Assembly: GCF_020010905.1 (NCBI RefSeq)
Contig: NZ_JAGJBY010000001.1
Span: forward strand, 1,074,001-1,138,000
Direction: 5' to 3'
Source of the DNA: Streptomyces acidiscabies
GTDB taxonomy: Bacteria > Actinomycetota > Actinomycetes > Streptomycetales > Streptomycetaceae
DNA length: 64,000 nucleotides
Position numbers and translations under genes: made by a program. Positions 15,761-24,785 of the stretch are shown in pieces (the stretch's first letter is position 1; each line of letters opens with the position of its first letter). The notes under the pieces were generated by a model. The model searched no databases, was not told the DNA's origin, and worked only from the letters and a program-made list of their open reading frames with translations.

Positions 15761-18700
15761 CGGCTTCCCGAATCTCGCGCATCGCCCGCGCCGGGTCGGG
15801 CAGATCGACGTCCCACAACTCGACGGAGTTTCCCACCACGACGGCGAGGGTACGGCCGTCCGGACTGAACTCCGGGGTCGCGTACGAGCGGGTCGGCAGG
15901 GTACGGCGGGGGCGCCCCGTGGCGAGATCCCAGAGGTGGACCGCGCCGGGTTCGCCGGTGGCGAGGGTACGACCGTCGGGGCTGAAGGCGGGGGAAACGG
16001 CCTGGTCACCGGCGTCGAAGGTGTGCTGGAGGCGGCCGGTGCGGGGGTCCCGGATCTGCACGGTCCCCGTGTCGCCGCTCGCGGCGGCGAGGGTGCGGCC
16101 GTCGGGGCTGAACGCGATGGAGAGGGAACCGCCGATGCTCAGGTCGAGGGTGTGGCGGGTGCGGCCGGTCGTGGTGTCGAGGAGGGTGAGGCGTTCGCTG
16201 CGGGGGTGGATGGTGACGAGGGCGAGTTCGCGGCCGTCCGGGGTGAAGGCCATGGTTCTGAGGGTGTGGTGGTCGCCGGTGCGGATGGTTCTCAGCGTGT
16301 CGGTCGACAGGTGCCAGATCTGTACGGTGCCGTCCGGGCCGACGGCGCCGAGCCGGGTGCCGTCGGGGCTGAAGGCGATTTTGTCCACGGGGCCGAGGCG
16401 TCGGCTGTGGAGGAGGCGGCCGGTGGTGAGGTCGCGGACTTCGATCACGCCGTTGCCGACGCTGCGGGAGACGAGGGCGCGGCCGTCGGGGGTGAAGCCG
16501 AGGGCGGTGCCCCCGGAGGCTGGGCCGGTGTTGAGGGCTGTGGTTTTGCGGACGGTGGTTCCGGTCTCCCGGGGGCGCGTCGAGGGTTCGTCGAGCATCG
16601 ACAGGGGTACGAGGGCGACGGTTCCGGCATCCCGGGGCTGAACTGGGGGTTCGCCGGGCGTCGACGCGGGTACGAGTGCGCTGGCCCTCACATCCCAGAG
16701 CTGCGCCGAACCGTCGCCGGGCATCGGCGTGGCCCTCTCCGAAACCGTCGCCACCGCCCGCCCACCCGGCCCGAACGCCAAGTCCGCGACGTACGTTCCG
16801 ACAGCCCCGTACAGAGTGGCCCTCGGACGCTCCGCCGACCAGCGCTGCACGCGAACGCTCGGGTCCAGGTTGGTGCTGGTGACCAGCGTGCCGTCCGGGC
16901 CGAGGGCGATCTCCATGAGCCCGCGCCCGTGGTGCCCGGCGGTCAGCGAGGCCAGCGCCGCACCGGACACGGCGTCCCAGATCCGTACGGTGTCCCCCGG
17001 CCCGGCGACGGCGAGGGTCCGCCCGTCCGGCGCGAACGCTGGGCGCCCGCCGGTGCCGAGGGTGCGCCGCAGGGCCCCGGTCGCCACGTCCCGCAGCTCC
17101 ACCGAACCGCCGTCGGGGGTGATCGAGTACGTCTGCCCGTCCGGGCTGAAGACCACCTCGGCCCTTGTCCAGCCCTCGTGGACGGCCACGGTCCGCCCGG
17201 TGGCGACGTCCCACACCCGTACGCCCCCGTCGAGACCGGCCGCCGCGACGGTACGCCCACCGGGCCCGAACGCGACGGCCTCCGGATCGCGGAGCCCGGC
17301 GAGGGGCTTGCGGAGGCGACCGGTGCCGGTGTCCCAGAGACGTACGCCCGCCGGGGAGGCGACGGCGAGAGTACGACCGTGGAAGTCCATGCCGCGTACG
17401 TAACCATCCCTGATGGCAAGGGAGTTGACCTTCTCGCCGGTGGCCGGGTCCCACAGGCCGATCTCCGCACCGGCGACGGCGAGGACGCGTCCGTCGGGGC
17501 TGAACACCATGCTCCTGGTGCCGCCGAGACCGGCGAGCGTGTGCCGGAGCCTGCCGCCGGGCAGGTCCCGGATCTGTACGGTGCCGTCCGCGTCGTAGGC
17601 CGCGAGGGTCCGTCCGTCCGGGCTGAGGGCGATGGCCTGCACGGGCCGCTTGCCACCGACGAGCCGCTGCCGCAACGGCAACGAGGCGGCGGCGTACAGC
17701 GCCTCGGTCGCCTCCCGGGTGGCCGCCGTGCGGTACGCCCGCACGGCGAGCAACGCGGCCCGATCCGGGTCCGACCTCAGCAACGCCCCTGACTGCGCGG
17801 CCAGTTGCCGCGACTCGGCAAGCCGCTGCGCCCCGACGGCACTCCGCCACTGCCCCACGGCGAGCCCGGTACCGAGGAGGGCGAGACAGAGGGCGGAGAC
17901 GACGGAGAGGAGAACGAGCCGGGACCGACGACGGCCACGGTGGGCGTGGTTGAGGCTGGCGTCGAGGAAGGAGCGTTCTATGAGGGTGAGTTCGGGGTGG
18001 TTGGTGGCGGCGGGGGGTGTGGGCTTGTGGTTGGGCGGGGTGGGGTGGTTGGTGGTGGCCGGGGGCGAGTGGTTGCCGTTGGTCGGGGCGACGCGGTCGG
18101 TGGTGGCGGGGGCCGAGTGCGTGTCGTTGGCCGGGGTGGTGCGGTTCGTGTCGGCCGGGGCAGTCGACTTCCCGTCGGCCGGTGCCGCGTGTTTTACGTT
18201 GGCCAGCTCTGCGCGGTGTGTGTCAGCCGGGGTGGAGTGCTTGTCGTCGGTCAGCTCCGCGCGGTGCGAGTTGGCCGGGGTGGAATGCTTCCCGGCGGTC
18301 AGCTTCGTGCTGGCCGGGACAGCCGGCTCCTCGCACTGCCCGCGCTCCCCGTCGGTCGGCGTCGCGTGCTTTACGCCGGTCAGCTCCGCGCAGTGCGTAT
18401 CGGCCGGCGTCGTCAGCTCCCCGCGCTCCCTGTCCGCCAGCTTTCCGCGCCCCGCACCGGCCAACTCCCCGCGTTTCCAGCCCAGAAGCCTCCCGAACCC
18501 CCCACCGATCAGCCCCCTGCTCCCCGTCCCCCCGAAGTACTCCTGCGCAGCGGCCAGCCGACTCCCCCGATACAACGCCCCCTTCTCGCACCCCAGTTCT
18601 GCCCAAGCACCCGCCGCCACCGTCAACTCCCGCTGCACCCGCAGCCGTTCACGGTCCTCCTCGATCCACCCCCGCAGCCGGGGCCAGGCCGTGATCAGTG

Positions 18701-19925
18701 CCTCGTGGGCCAGCTCGACGGTGTCGCCGTCCAGCGTGAGCAGACGTGCCCCGGTCAGTGCCTCCAGGACGGGACCCGTATCGCCGGGGAGTTCGGTGCG
18801 CTGCACAGGGCGGCGCGTGTCGGGTACGCCGTCGCCGGGCTCGATCAGCCGCAGCAACACCCGGCGTGCGGTGGCCGCTTGGGCCTCGGTGAAACCGGAG
18901 TGGACCCGCTCGGCGGTCCGTGTGATCGCCCCGTCCAGGCGGCCCGCCGCCTCGTACCCCGCCAGGGTCAGTGTCTTGCCCCGCCGCAACCGCCACGTCT
19001 CCAGCAACGCGTGGGACAGCAAGGGCAGTCCACCCGGCGCCCCGGCGACCTCCTCGACCAACCGGCTCGTGAGGGCACGTTCGACGGTCAGCCCGCTCGC
19101 GGTGGCCGGCTTGACCACGGCGTCCCGCAGTTCGGCCGGACTCATCGCACCGGCAAGCAGGTTGGCGTCCCGCAACGCCTCCGCGAGCCCCCGGTGTTCG
19201 GCGCACCGGCCGTAGAAGTCACCGCGGACGGCGAGCAACACCCGCACCCCGCTGCCGGGTTGGCGCGCGGTCAGCAACATCTCGATGAACCGGTCCCGTT
19301 CGGCGACATCCCGGCAGAGAGTGAACACCTCCTCGAACTGGTCGACGATCACGTACGTCTCCGGCCCTGCCGGCGTGAGGAGCTGAGCGTGTGTGCGGGC
19401 GGGACGCTCGCCCGGCGTCAGAATGCGGATCGCGGACGGACGAGGATCCCGGGCCCGCCGCAGCACAGGGATCAACCCGGCCCGCAGCAGAGAGGACTTA
19501 CCGCTGCCGGAGGCCCCGAAGACCGCGGCGAACCGGCGACGGCTCAACAACTCGACGAGATCAGCGGTGAGTTGCTCACGCCCGAAGAACAGGGCGCTGT
19601 CGTCGGGCTCGTACCGGGCGAGCCCTCGGTAAGGCGGGGCGGAACCGTCGTCCGGGGGCACGTCCTCAGCGGCCTCCCGCCAACGTGCCTCCCACCAAGC
19701 CGAGTTGCCCCCACAGGCCCGCACATACGCCAGCACCACCGGCAACGTGGGTAACTGCTCCCCACCCGCCGCCCGCGACAACGTGGTCACCGAGTAGCCC
19801 GCCCGCAGGGCGAGTTCACGGTAGGTGACCCCATCCGTCTCCGCCCGCAGCTTGCGCAACTCGAACGCGAACCGCTGCACCGGACCCGCCGCCGGATCGA
19901 CCGGCACCTCTTTCCGCCCTGCCAC
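15750..19925 (-). CDS. STAND-type NTPase with N-terminal HTH and C-terminal WD40 double propeller
   Basis: A 1391-residue signalling protein. Order: an XRE-like HTH (about 10-65; FAFELRKLR, VTYRELALRAGYSVTTLSRA); a novel-STAND NTPase with Walker A GASGSGKSS and Walker B-like YVIVDQFEEVF; a STAND winged-helix region; a repetitive hydrophilic linker (DNA 17994-18480); one membrane helix (LVLLSVVSALCLALLGTGLA); then 14 WD40 repeats (SPDGRTLA...WD), enough for two seven-bladed propellers. The WD40 part should be extracytoplasmic if the helix spans once. GTG 19925 is chosen for the conserved VDPAAGPVQRFA context; ATG 19973 is possible. STAND proteins act as switches in signalling or defence; the role here is unknown. 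Confidence 0.88.
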   Translation of the reverse strand: MAGRKEVPVDPAAGPVQRFAFELRKLRAETDGVTYRELALRAGYSVTTLSRAAGGEQLPTLPVVLAYVRACGGNSAWWEARWREAAEDVPPDDGSAPPYRGLARYEPDDSALFFGREQLTADLVELLSRRRFAAVFGASGSGKSSLLRAGLIPVLRRARDPRPSAIRILTPGERPARTHAQLLTPAGPETYVIVDQFEEVFTLCRDVAERDRFIEMLLTARQPGSGVRVLLAVRGDFYGRCAEHRGLAEALRDANLLAGAMSPAELRDAVVKPATASGLTVERALTSRLVEEVAGAPGGLPLLSHALLETWRLRRGKTLTLAGYEAAGRLDGAITRTAERVHSGFTEAQAATARRVLLRLIEPGDGVPDTRRPVQRTELPGDTGPVLEALTGARLLTLDGDTVELAHEALITAWPRLRGWIEEDRERLRVQRELTVAAGAWAELGCEKGALYRGSRLAAAQEYFGGTGSRGLIGGGFGRLLGWKRGELAGAGRGKLADRERGELTTPADTHCAELTGVKHATPTDGERGQCEEPAVPASTKLTAGKHSTPANSHRAELTDDKHSTPADTHRAELANVKHAAPADGKSTAPADTNRTTPANDTHSAPATTDRVAPTNGNHSPPATTNHPTPPNHKPTPPAATNHPELTLIERSFLDASLNHAHRGRRRSRLVLLSVVSALCLALLGTGLAVGQWRSAVGAQRLAESRQLAAQSGALLRSDPDRAALLAVRAYRTAATREATEALYAAASLPLRQRLVGGKRPVQAIALSPDGRTLAAYDADGTVQIRDLPGGRLRHTLAGLGGTRSMVFSPDGRVLAVAGAEIGLWDPATGEKVNSLAIRDGYVRGMDFHGRTLAVASPAGVRLWDTGTGRLRKPLAGLRDPEAVAFGPGGRTVAAAGLDGGVRVWDVATGRTVAVHEGWTRAEVVFSPDGQTYSITPDGGSVELRDVATGALRRTLGTGGRPAFAPDGRTLAVAGPGDTVRIWDAVSGAALASLTAGHHGRGLMEIALGPDGTLVTSTNLDPSVRVQRWSAERPRATLYGAVGTYVADLAFGPGGRAVATVSERATPMPGDGSAQLWDVRASALVPASTPGEPPVQPRDAGTVALVPLSMLDEPSTRPRETGTTVRKTTALNTGPASGGTALGFTPDGRALVSRSVGNGVIEVRDLTTGRLLHSRRLGPVDKIAFSPDGTRLGAVGPDGTVQIWHLSTDTLRTIRTGDHHTLRTMAFTPDGRELALVTIHPRSERLTLLDTTTGRTRHTLDLSIGGSLSIAFSPDGRTLAAASGDTGTVQIRDPRTGRLQHTFDAGDQAVSPAFSPDGRTLATGEPGAVHLWDLATGRPRRTLPTRSYATPEFSPDGRTLAVVVGNSVELWDVDLPDPARAMREIREAVSG
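17994..18480 (-). repeat. degenerate in-frame repeat encoding the STAND-WD40 linker
   Basis: About 160 residues of low-complexity repeat, roughly 15 residues per unit, run through words such as AELTDDKHSTPADTHR and AELANVKHAAPADGKS, degrading to short TTP/PPA and NH-rich units. At DNA level the words CAGCTC, CGCG and GTCGGCCGG recur. In relatives I know, this junction is short, so it looks like a local expansion. Confidence 0.7.
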
Positions 19926-19997
19926 GGCCTCAACCCCCCATTGTTCGGACCCCGTCGGGGCGCTGCCCAACAATGCGCCGCCCGCTGGACTCGGAGC

Positions 19998-21143
19998 ATG
20001 AAACCCTCACGGTCGGCCTGGCTGGACGCACTGCGCGGCATCGCCGCACTCGTCGTGGTCTTCGACCACTCGTCGTACACGTTCCTGCCTGAAGTACGGC
20101 GGGAGTTGATGCCCGAGTTCAACACCAGCCGCTACGGCATCATGGTGTTCTTCCTGGTGAGCGGATACCTCATCCCCGCGTCACTCGAACGCCGAGGCCA
20201 CGTACGAGAGTTCTGGATCGGCAGGATCTTCCGCGTGTACCCGCTGTGGGCGGTGGTCGTCGCCGCACTCCTCGCCCTGCACCTCGCGGGCGTCGCGGGG
20301 ATACGCGAACTCGACGGCCAGAGCGTCTACTTGACCGCCCTCGCGCACGTCACGATGCTCCAGGAACTCCTCGGTACCCCCAACCTCCTGCTCGTCCTGT
20401 GGACCCTCTCCTACGAGATGTCCTTCTACCTGCTGGTCGTCGCCCTCTTCACGCTCCGCCTCCACCGGCACTCGGGAACGATCGCCGTCTTCTTCGCGGT
20501 GGCGAGTGTGGTGGCGGGGGCCACGGTGCCGGCCTCCGCGCTGTCCGGCGCGGTCGGCAGGGGGCCGCTGATCGTGTGCGCCTCGGTCGCCATGGTCGTT
20601 GCGATCTGCTGCGCGAACGCCTGGGCGCGGGTCCTGGGCGGCGCCCTGGGCCTCGTACTGATCGCCCTCAACGGCACCGTCCCGACGTGGGAAGGGCTCG
20701 TGATCCTCGCCGTGATGTTCCTCGGCACGGCCATCTACCGTGCTGGGTGGGGCAGTTGGCGCGTCGCCCTGGTGGTCGTCGGCTGTGCGGTGGGGAGTTC
20801 GTACGCGTACGGCTCCGCGCCGCGCGGGTGGATCACCGCGTTCCTGCTCGCCGTACTCACCTTCGGCGTCGGACTGGCATCGCGCCGACGCCGTACGCCT
20901 CGGGTGCTGGCCGGGTTGGGGACGGTGAGTTACTCGGTCTACCTCGTGCATCCGCTGCTGCTCGCGGTGATCGACGGGACGGTCGGGCGGCGGCGCGAGG
21001 ACAGTTGGCTGCTCGAAGTGGCCTTCTGTGCGGTGCTGTTGCCGGTGTGCGTGCTGACGTACCGGTACGTCGAGGTGCCGGGGCAGGAGTGGGGGCGCGC
21101 GCTGGCGCGGCGTATGCGGTCACGGTGGCCGACCGAGGCCTGA
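19998..21143 (+). CDS. acyltransferase-3 family membrane protein
   Basis: A 381-residue integral membrane O-acyltransferase (OafA/YrhL type) with about ten hydrophobic helices. The N-terminal family motif is WLDALRGIAALVVVFDHSSY, whose His is the usual catalytic residue. FFLVSGYLI, FWIGRIFRVYPLW and YSVYLVHPLLL are further family landmarks. ATG 19998 follows CGGAG. Such enzymes acetylate cell-surface glycans or secreted metabolites. Divergent from the STAND-WD40 gene. Confidence 0.88.
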   Translation: MKPSRSAWLDALRGIAALVVVFDHSSYTFLPEVRRELMPEFNTSRYGIMVFFLVSGYLIPASLERRGHVREFWIGRIFRVYPLWAVVVAALLALHLAGVAGIRELDGQSVYLTALAHVTMLQELLGTPNLLLVLWTLSYEMSFYLLVVALFTLRLHRHSGTIAVFFAVASVVAGATVPASALSGAVGRGPLIVCASVAMVVAICCANAWARVLGGALGLVLIALNGTVPTWEGLVILAVMFLGTAIYRAGWGSWRVALVVVGCAVGSSYAYGSAPRGWITAFLLAVLTFGVGLASRRRRTPRVLAGLGTVSYSVYLVHPLLLAVIDGTVGRRREDSWLLEVAFCAVLLPVCVLTYRYVEVPGQEWGRALARRMRSRWPTEA

Positions 21144-21145
21144 GA

Positions 21146-21180
21146 GGTAGTTCTCAGGTAGGGGCACCCTGGGAGCTACC
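21146..21180 (+). terminator. hairpin terminator after the acyltransferase gene
   Basis: GGTAGTTCTCAGG pairs with CCTGGGAGCTACC over 13 bp, with two positions that are G-U only in the plus-strand RNA. The loop is 9 nt. It starts 3 nt after the acyltransferase stop and also lies beyond the stop of the convergent MerR gene. Confidence 0.65.
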
Positions 21181-21182
21181 CC

Positions 21183-21563
21183 TCAGGTACGGGTCCGCCC
21201 CGCCGCCTCCCTGAGTCCGTCCCGCAGCCGTGTGAGTCGGGCGATGTCCGCGTCGAGCGCGGCGATGCGGCGGTCCACGACGGTTGCGCCGGCGACGCCG
21301 GGTTCCGCTGCCGCCGGGTCGCAGGGGCGCTGCGGGGTCGTGGCGAGGAGCGGCAGGCGGTCGGCGATGGTGTGCAGGTCCTCCACGGTCAGGCCGAGCG
21401 CGAGGAGTTCGCGGACGACGCGCAGGACGGCCAAGTCGGTGGGTGTGTAGTCGCGTTGGCCGGAGGGCGTGCGGTGCGGGGGCGGGAGGAGGCCGCGTTG
21501 TTCGTAGAAGCGCAGGGCTCGGGGTGTCGTACCCACGGCTGCCGCCGCGTCGCCGATCCGCAT
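21183..21563 (-). CDS. MerR-family transcriptional regulator
   Basis: A 126-residue MerR protein. The winged HTH occupies residues 1-70 (MRIGDAAAAVGTTPRALRFY, EQRGLLPPPHR, YTPTDLAVLRVV), followed by a coiled-coil dimerisation helix (VVDRRIAALDADIARLTRLR). There is no Cys pair for metal sensing. A PxAAEPG segment (about 85-95) is typical of Streptomyces members. ATG 21563 sits 7 nt after GGGAGG. The neighbouring MDR gene (21671) is in the same orientation upstream, so the target is not obvious. Confidence 0.87.
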   Translation of the reverse strand: MRIGDAAAAVGTTPRALRFYEQRGLLPPPHRTPSGQRDYTPTDLAVLRVVRELLALGLTVEDLHTIADRLPLLATTPQRPCDPAAAEPGVAGATVVDRRIAALDADIARLTRLRDGLREAAGRTRT

Positions 21564-21670
21564 GTGCATGCCTCCCGTTGACCCAGTGGCCCGCCGGCCT
21601 GCGGACTCGTAGCGCCGCCAGCTCGCGGACTCGCAGTGCCGCCGCCCCGCCGCTCCCCCGGACGGGACCC

Positions 21671-22891
21671 TCACTCGTACAGCCCCGGCGTCAACTCCAC
21701 CACAGCCGTGCCGAATTGCTGCCCCTCGATCAGGTTCCGCAAAGCCTGCGGGGCCTGGTCGATGCCCGGCGTCCGGGTGAGGGGGAACTGTATCTCGCCG
21801 GCCCGCAGCCACGCGGCGAACCGTCCGGTCCACTCCGCCTCGACGTCAGGGTGGTCGACGCCGAGGTACCCCCTCAGGGACACCCCCTTGAGAATGACCC
21901 GGAACGAGTCGACCTCTACCGGCGCACTCCCCCCGGCCCCCTCCTCCGCGAACTGCCCCGACAACGCCCCCACCAACGCGAACCGGGCCCCGTGCCGGGC
22001 CACGTCCAACGCCCCGGCGAGCTGCGCCCCGCCCACGGTGTCGACGACGACATCGACACCGTCCGGCGCGGCCTTGGCGAGCTGCGCGGCGAACTCCCTG
22101 TACCCCGCCCGGGAGTTGCCCCGCGTGGCGCCGTCGGCGTCGTACCTCGACTTTCCGGAACCCGTACCGGGGTTGACCCGCAAGGACTCCCCGGAACCCA
22201 CAGTGGAGTTGCCCCGCCAGGACCCGTCGGTCACGACGGCATCGTGAGCCAACTCCCCAGACTCCGCGCCAGAGTTGCCCCGCCACGACCCGCCGGTCAC
22301 AACAGCGTCGTACCCCAACTCCCCGACCAACCGCTCAGCCTTCCACGCCGACCCCGTCGTACCGATCACCCGCCCCGCGCCCAGCAGCCGAGCGATCTGC
22401 CCCGCCAGCGAACCGACCCCGCCCGCCGCGCCGGTGACGAGGACGGTGTCGCCCTCGCGGACCCCGGTGAGCCGGGTCAGTGCGCCGTACGCCGCCCCGC
22501 CGGAGGAGAGTTGGGCGACGGGGTCGGGGAAGCCGGGGTCGACGGGGGTGCACTGGTCCATGGGGACGAGTGCGTGTTCGCGCCAGCCGAGGGGGTGGGC
22601 GACGAGGTCGCCGGGGCGCAGGGGGCTGTCGTCGGGGGCGTGGAGGACCTCGCCGAGGGCCGGTCCGTACAGCGTGTCGCCGGGGTGCAGGACAGGGACG
22701 GGCGTGTCCTGCGCGGTGCCGCCGAGGAGCGTACGGAGGCCGCCGAAGACGAGGAAGTAGTGGTTGCGGACGAGGAGTTGGGAGCCGGTGGGAGCGGGGA
22801 GGGGAGTGTCGACGACGGTGAGGTCGCCGGGGACGGGAAGTCCCCGGGGAGTGGTGGCGAGGCGGACTTCGCGGGTGATCGAGGGCATCAA
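21671..22891 (-). CDS. medium-chain dehydrogenase/reductase (NADP-dependent oxidoreductase) with in-frame repeat insertion
   Basis: A 406-residue zinc-independent MDR of the prostaglandin-reductase/curcumin-reductase type. Landmarks are LVRNHYFLVFGG, LGWREHALV, the nucleotide-binding VLVTGAAGGVGSLAGQIA, and GVDVVVDTVGGAQLAGAL. Between the second and third strands of the Rossmann fold there is an extra stretch of about 70 residues built from repeats (GSWRGNSG..., GSWRGNST...), which related enzymes lack. The insertion keeps the frame, but it sits in the coenzyme domain and may alter activity. The upstream HxlR gene (22969-23352) is a likely regulator. Confidence 0.85.
   Translation of the reverse strand: MMPSITREVRLATTPRGLPVPGDLTVVDTPLPAPTGSQLLVRNHYFLVFGGLRTLLGGTAQDTPVPVLHPGDTLYGPALGEVLHAPDDSPLRPGDLVAHPLGWREHALVPMDQCTPVDPGFPDPVAQLSSGGAAYGALTRLTGVREGDTVLVTGAAGGVGSLAGQIARLLGAGRVIGTTGSAWKAERLVGELGYDAVVTGGSWRGNSGAESGELAHDAVVTDGSWRGNSTVGSGESLRVNPGTGSGKSRYDADGATRGNSRAGYREFAAQLAKAAPDGVDVVVDTVGGAQLAGALDVARHGARFALVGALSGQFAEEGAGGSAPVEVDSFRVILKGVSLRGYLGVDHPDVEAEWTGRFAAWLRAGEIQFPLTRTPGIDQAPQALRNLIEGQQFGTAVVELTPGLYE
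22113..22325 (-). repeat. in-frame minisatellite inside the MDR gene
   Basis: The word GAGTTGCCCCG or a variant recurs at 22113, 22170, 22206 and 22272 on the plus strand. Spacings are 57, 36 and 66 bp, all multiples of three. The last two full units (66 bp) are the most alike. The reading frame of the dehydrogenase stays open throughout. Confidence 0.75.
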
Positions 22892-22968
22892 GGGGGTCTC
22901 CTCAGGCAGTGGGCGCGGAGACGGTAAACCCTGACGCGGGGGTCAAAGGCAAGCCCCCGTACGGGACT

Positions 22969-23352
22969 TCACCCCTCGAACCGCCCCCGCGCCTCCTCGA
23001 TGTCCCCCAGATACGTCTGCGTCCACCCGCACAGCAGATCCACCGTCGCCCGCAGCGCCCGCCCCGGCTCGGTGAGCGTGTACTCGACGCGCGGTGGAAT
23101 CGTCGGGTGGACCGTCCGCGCCACCAGCCCGTTCCGCTCCAGCATCCGCACGTTCTGGGTCAGCACCTTGTGGCTGATCCCCTCGACCTCGTCCCTCAAC
23201 TCGCTGAACCTCAGGGTCCGTTCACCGAGGGCCTCGATGACCAGCAGCGCCCACTTGTTGGCCACGTCCGAGAAGATCTCCCGCGCGAGCGAGTCCGCGC
23301 GGCGGAGGTCGGCGTGTTCGGGCAGATCCTTGAGCTCGTGCCTGGTTCCCAT
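22969..23352 (-). CDS. HxlR-family winged-helix regulator
   Basis: A 127-residue MarR-like regulator. The HxlR signature is complete: DVANKWALLVIEALGERTLRF, SELRDEVEGISHKVLTQNVR, LERNGLVARTVHPTIPPRVE, YTLTEPGRAL. There is no N-terminal Cys of the redox-sensing subtype. ATG 23352 has GAGGA just upstream. It lies 77 bp upstream of the MDR gene in the same orientation, so the two may form an operon or a local repressor/target pair. Confidence 0.88.
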   Translation of the reverse strand: MGTRHELKDLPEHADLRRADSLAREIFSDVANKWALLVIEALGERTLRFSELRDEVEGISHKVLTQNVRMLERNGLVARTVHPTIPPRVEYTLTEPGRALRATVDLLCGWTQTYLGDIEEARGRFEG

Positions 23353-23473
23353 CAAGTCCTCTGCTTTTTCCGGGTGCTGGGCCGTCCCACCATGGTCGCC
23401 GAGTTCCAGGCACCCACAAAAAAGTGGGTACTTGGCGGCGGGCAGCGGGCCGGGCGAGGCTGATCACCGGCGG

Positions 23474-23818
23474 TCAGGACGGCCGCCCGGACATCCTCTC
23501 CAGCCGCCGGTAACCCCAATCGGCAAGCGGGGAAAGGGCCTTGGAGAGGTCGTAGCCGAAGGGAGTCAGGGAGTACTCGGTCTTCAGCGGCAGTACGTCG
23601 TGTACTTCCCGGTGCACCAGCCCGTCCGCCTCCATCTCGCGCAGCGCCTGCGTCAGCACCTTCTCGCTGAGGCCGGGTGACCGCCGACGGAGTTCACCGG
23701 GGCGGTGCGGCCCCGACTCCAGCAGCCAGAGCAGGCGCGTCTTCCACTTGCCGTCGATCACGGAGATCGCGGCGGTCACTCCGCAGACGTTCGTGTCCCG
23801 GGCGCGGCTGCGCGTCAT
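23474..23818 (-). CDS. HxlR-family winged-helix regulator, divergent from the imine-reductase-like gene
   Basis: A 114-residue HxlR protein. It has the family's N-terminal Cys (about residue 12 in DTNVCGVTAAI) that acts as a redox or electrophile sensor in HypR/YodB relatives, then GKWKTRLLWLLESGPHRPGE and SPGLSEKVLTQALREMEADG. Start 23818 is chosen; 23833 is possible. Its start is only 35 bp from the divergent oxidoreductase start at 23854, so one operator could control both. Confidence 0.87.
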   Translation of the reverse strand: MTRSRARDTNVCGVTAAISVIDGKWKTRLLWLLESGPHRPGELRRRSPGLSEKVLTQALREMEADGLVHREVHDVLPLKTEYSLTPFGYDLSKALSPLADWGYRRLERMSGRPS

Positions 23819-23853
23819 GTCCACCCCGTTCATCTCACCAAGGAATCGAACTC

Positions 23854-24753
23854 ATGCCCGACATCACGGACCAGTCTGTCACCGTACTCGGCCTGGGGCC
23901 GATGGGCCGCGCCCTCGCCGGCGCGTTCCTCGACGCCGGTATCCATACGACCGTGTGGAACCGAACCCCGGGCAGGGAACGGGAGTTGGCCGCACGCGGA
24001 GCCGTCGGCGCGGCGACCGTGGAGGAGGCGGTCGCCGCGAGCCCGCTGACCGTCGTCTGCGTGGTGAACTACGACGCCGCGGACACGTTCCTCCGGCGCG
24101 AGCCGGTCGCCGCCGCGCTCCGGGGACGTACGGTGGTGAACCTGAGCGCCGACACCCCCGAGCGGGCCCGCGAGTCCGCCAACTGGGCCTCCGTACAAGG
24201 GATTTCCTACCTGGACGGCGCGATCATGACCCAGAACACGGTCATCGGCACCCCGGCCGGCGTGTTCCTCTACTCGGGTCCCACCGATCTCTACGCCCAA
24301 CACCGCCCCGTACTCGACGCGTTGAACGGCACCCACACCCACCTCGGCGACGAGATCGGCCGCGCCGCGGCGTACGACATCGCTCTCCTCGACATCTTCT
24401 GGACCACGATGGCGGGTTACGCCCACGGCCTGGCCCTGGCCCGGGCGGAAGGCATCAAGGCGAGCGACCTGGCCCCGTTCGCGGCGGGCATCTCCCACAT
24501 CCTCCCGGCCATCTTCACCCAGACGGCCACCGAAACGGACACGGACGACTTCACCGGCTCCGGCACCGACAACCCGGCCACCTCCGCCGCCTCCACGATG
24601 TCCCACATCATCCAGACCTCCGAACTCCACGGCATAGACGCGTCCTTGATGCGAGCGGCACTGTCCCTGACCGACAGAGTCATCACCCTCGGCCACGGCA
24701 CGGACGGCTTCATGCGCGCGGCCGAGGTGCTGGGCAGGGACGTAGGCGCCTAG
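23854..24753 (+). CDS. NAD(P)-dependent oxidoreductase, imine-reductase-like (6PGDH fold)
   Basis: A 299-residue protein of the beta-hydroxyacid dehydrogenase superfamily. Rossmann motif VLGLGPMGRALAGAFLDAG is at about residues 11-29, and VWNRTPGRERELAARGA has the NRT signature of NADP(H) use. The helical C-domain has YDIALLDIFW near residue 175, where imine reductases carry the catalytic Asp or Tyr. Imine reductases reduce cyclic imines stereoselectively; the native substrate is unknown. ATG 23854 follows AAGGAA. Probably controlled by the divergent HxlR protein. Confidence 0.82.
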   Translation: MPDITDQSVTVLGLGPMGRALAGAFLDAGIHTTVWNRTPGRERELAARGAVGAATVEEAVAASPLTVVCVVNYDAADTFLRREPVAAALRGRTVVNLSADTPERARESANWASVQGISYLDGAIMTQNTVIGTPAGVFLYSGPTDLYAQHRPVLDALNGTHTHLGDEIGRAAAYDIALLDIFWTTMAGYAHGLALARAEGIKASDLAPFAAGISHILPAIFTQTATETDTDDFTGSGTDNPATSAASTMSHIIQTSELHGIDASLMRAALSLTDRVITLGHGTDGFMRAAEVLGRDVGA

Positions 24754-24785
24754 GGTCGACCCGGAGCTGTGAGCTGCGTCACGGC

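Noticed and set aside
15750..19925. Defence-island STAND (Avs-like) system
   Set aside because: The protein has an HTH and WD40 sensor with a membrane helix but no effector domain, and no other defence genes are adjacent; signalling is the safer call.
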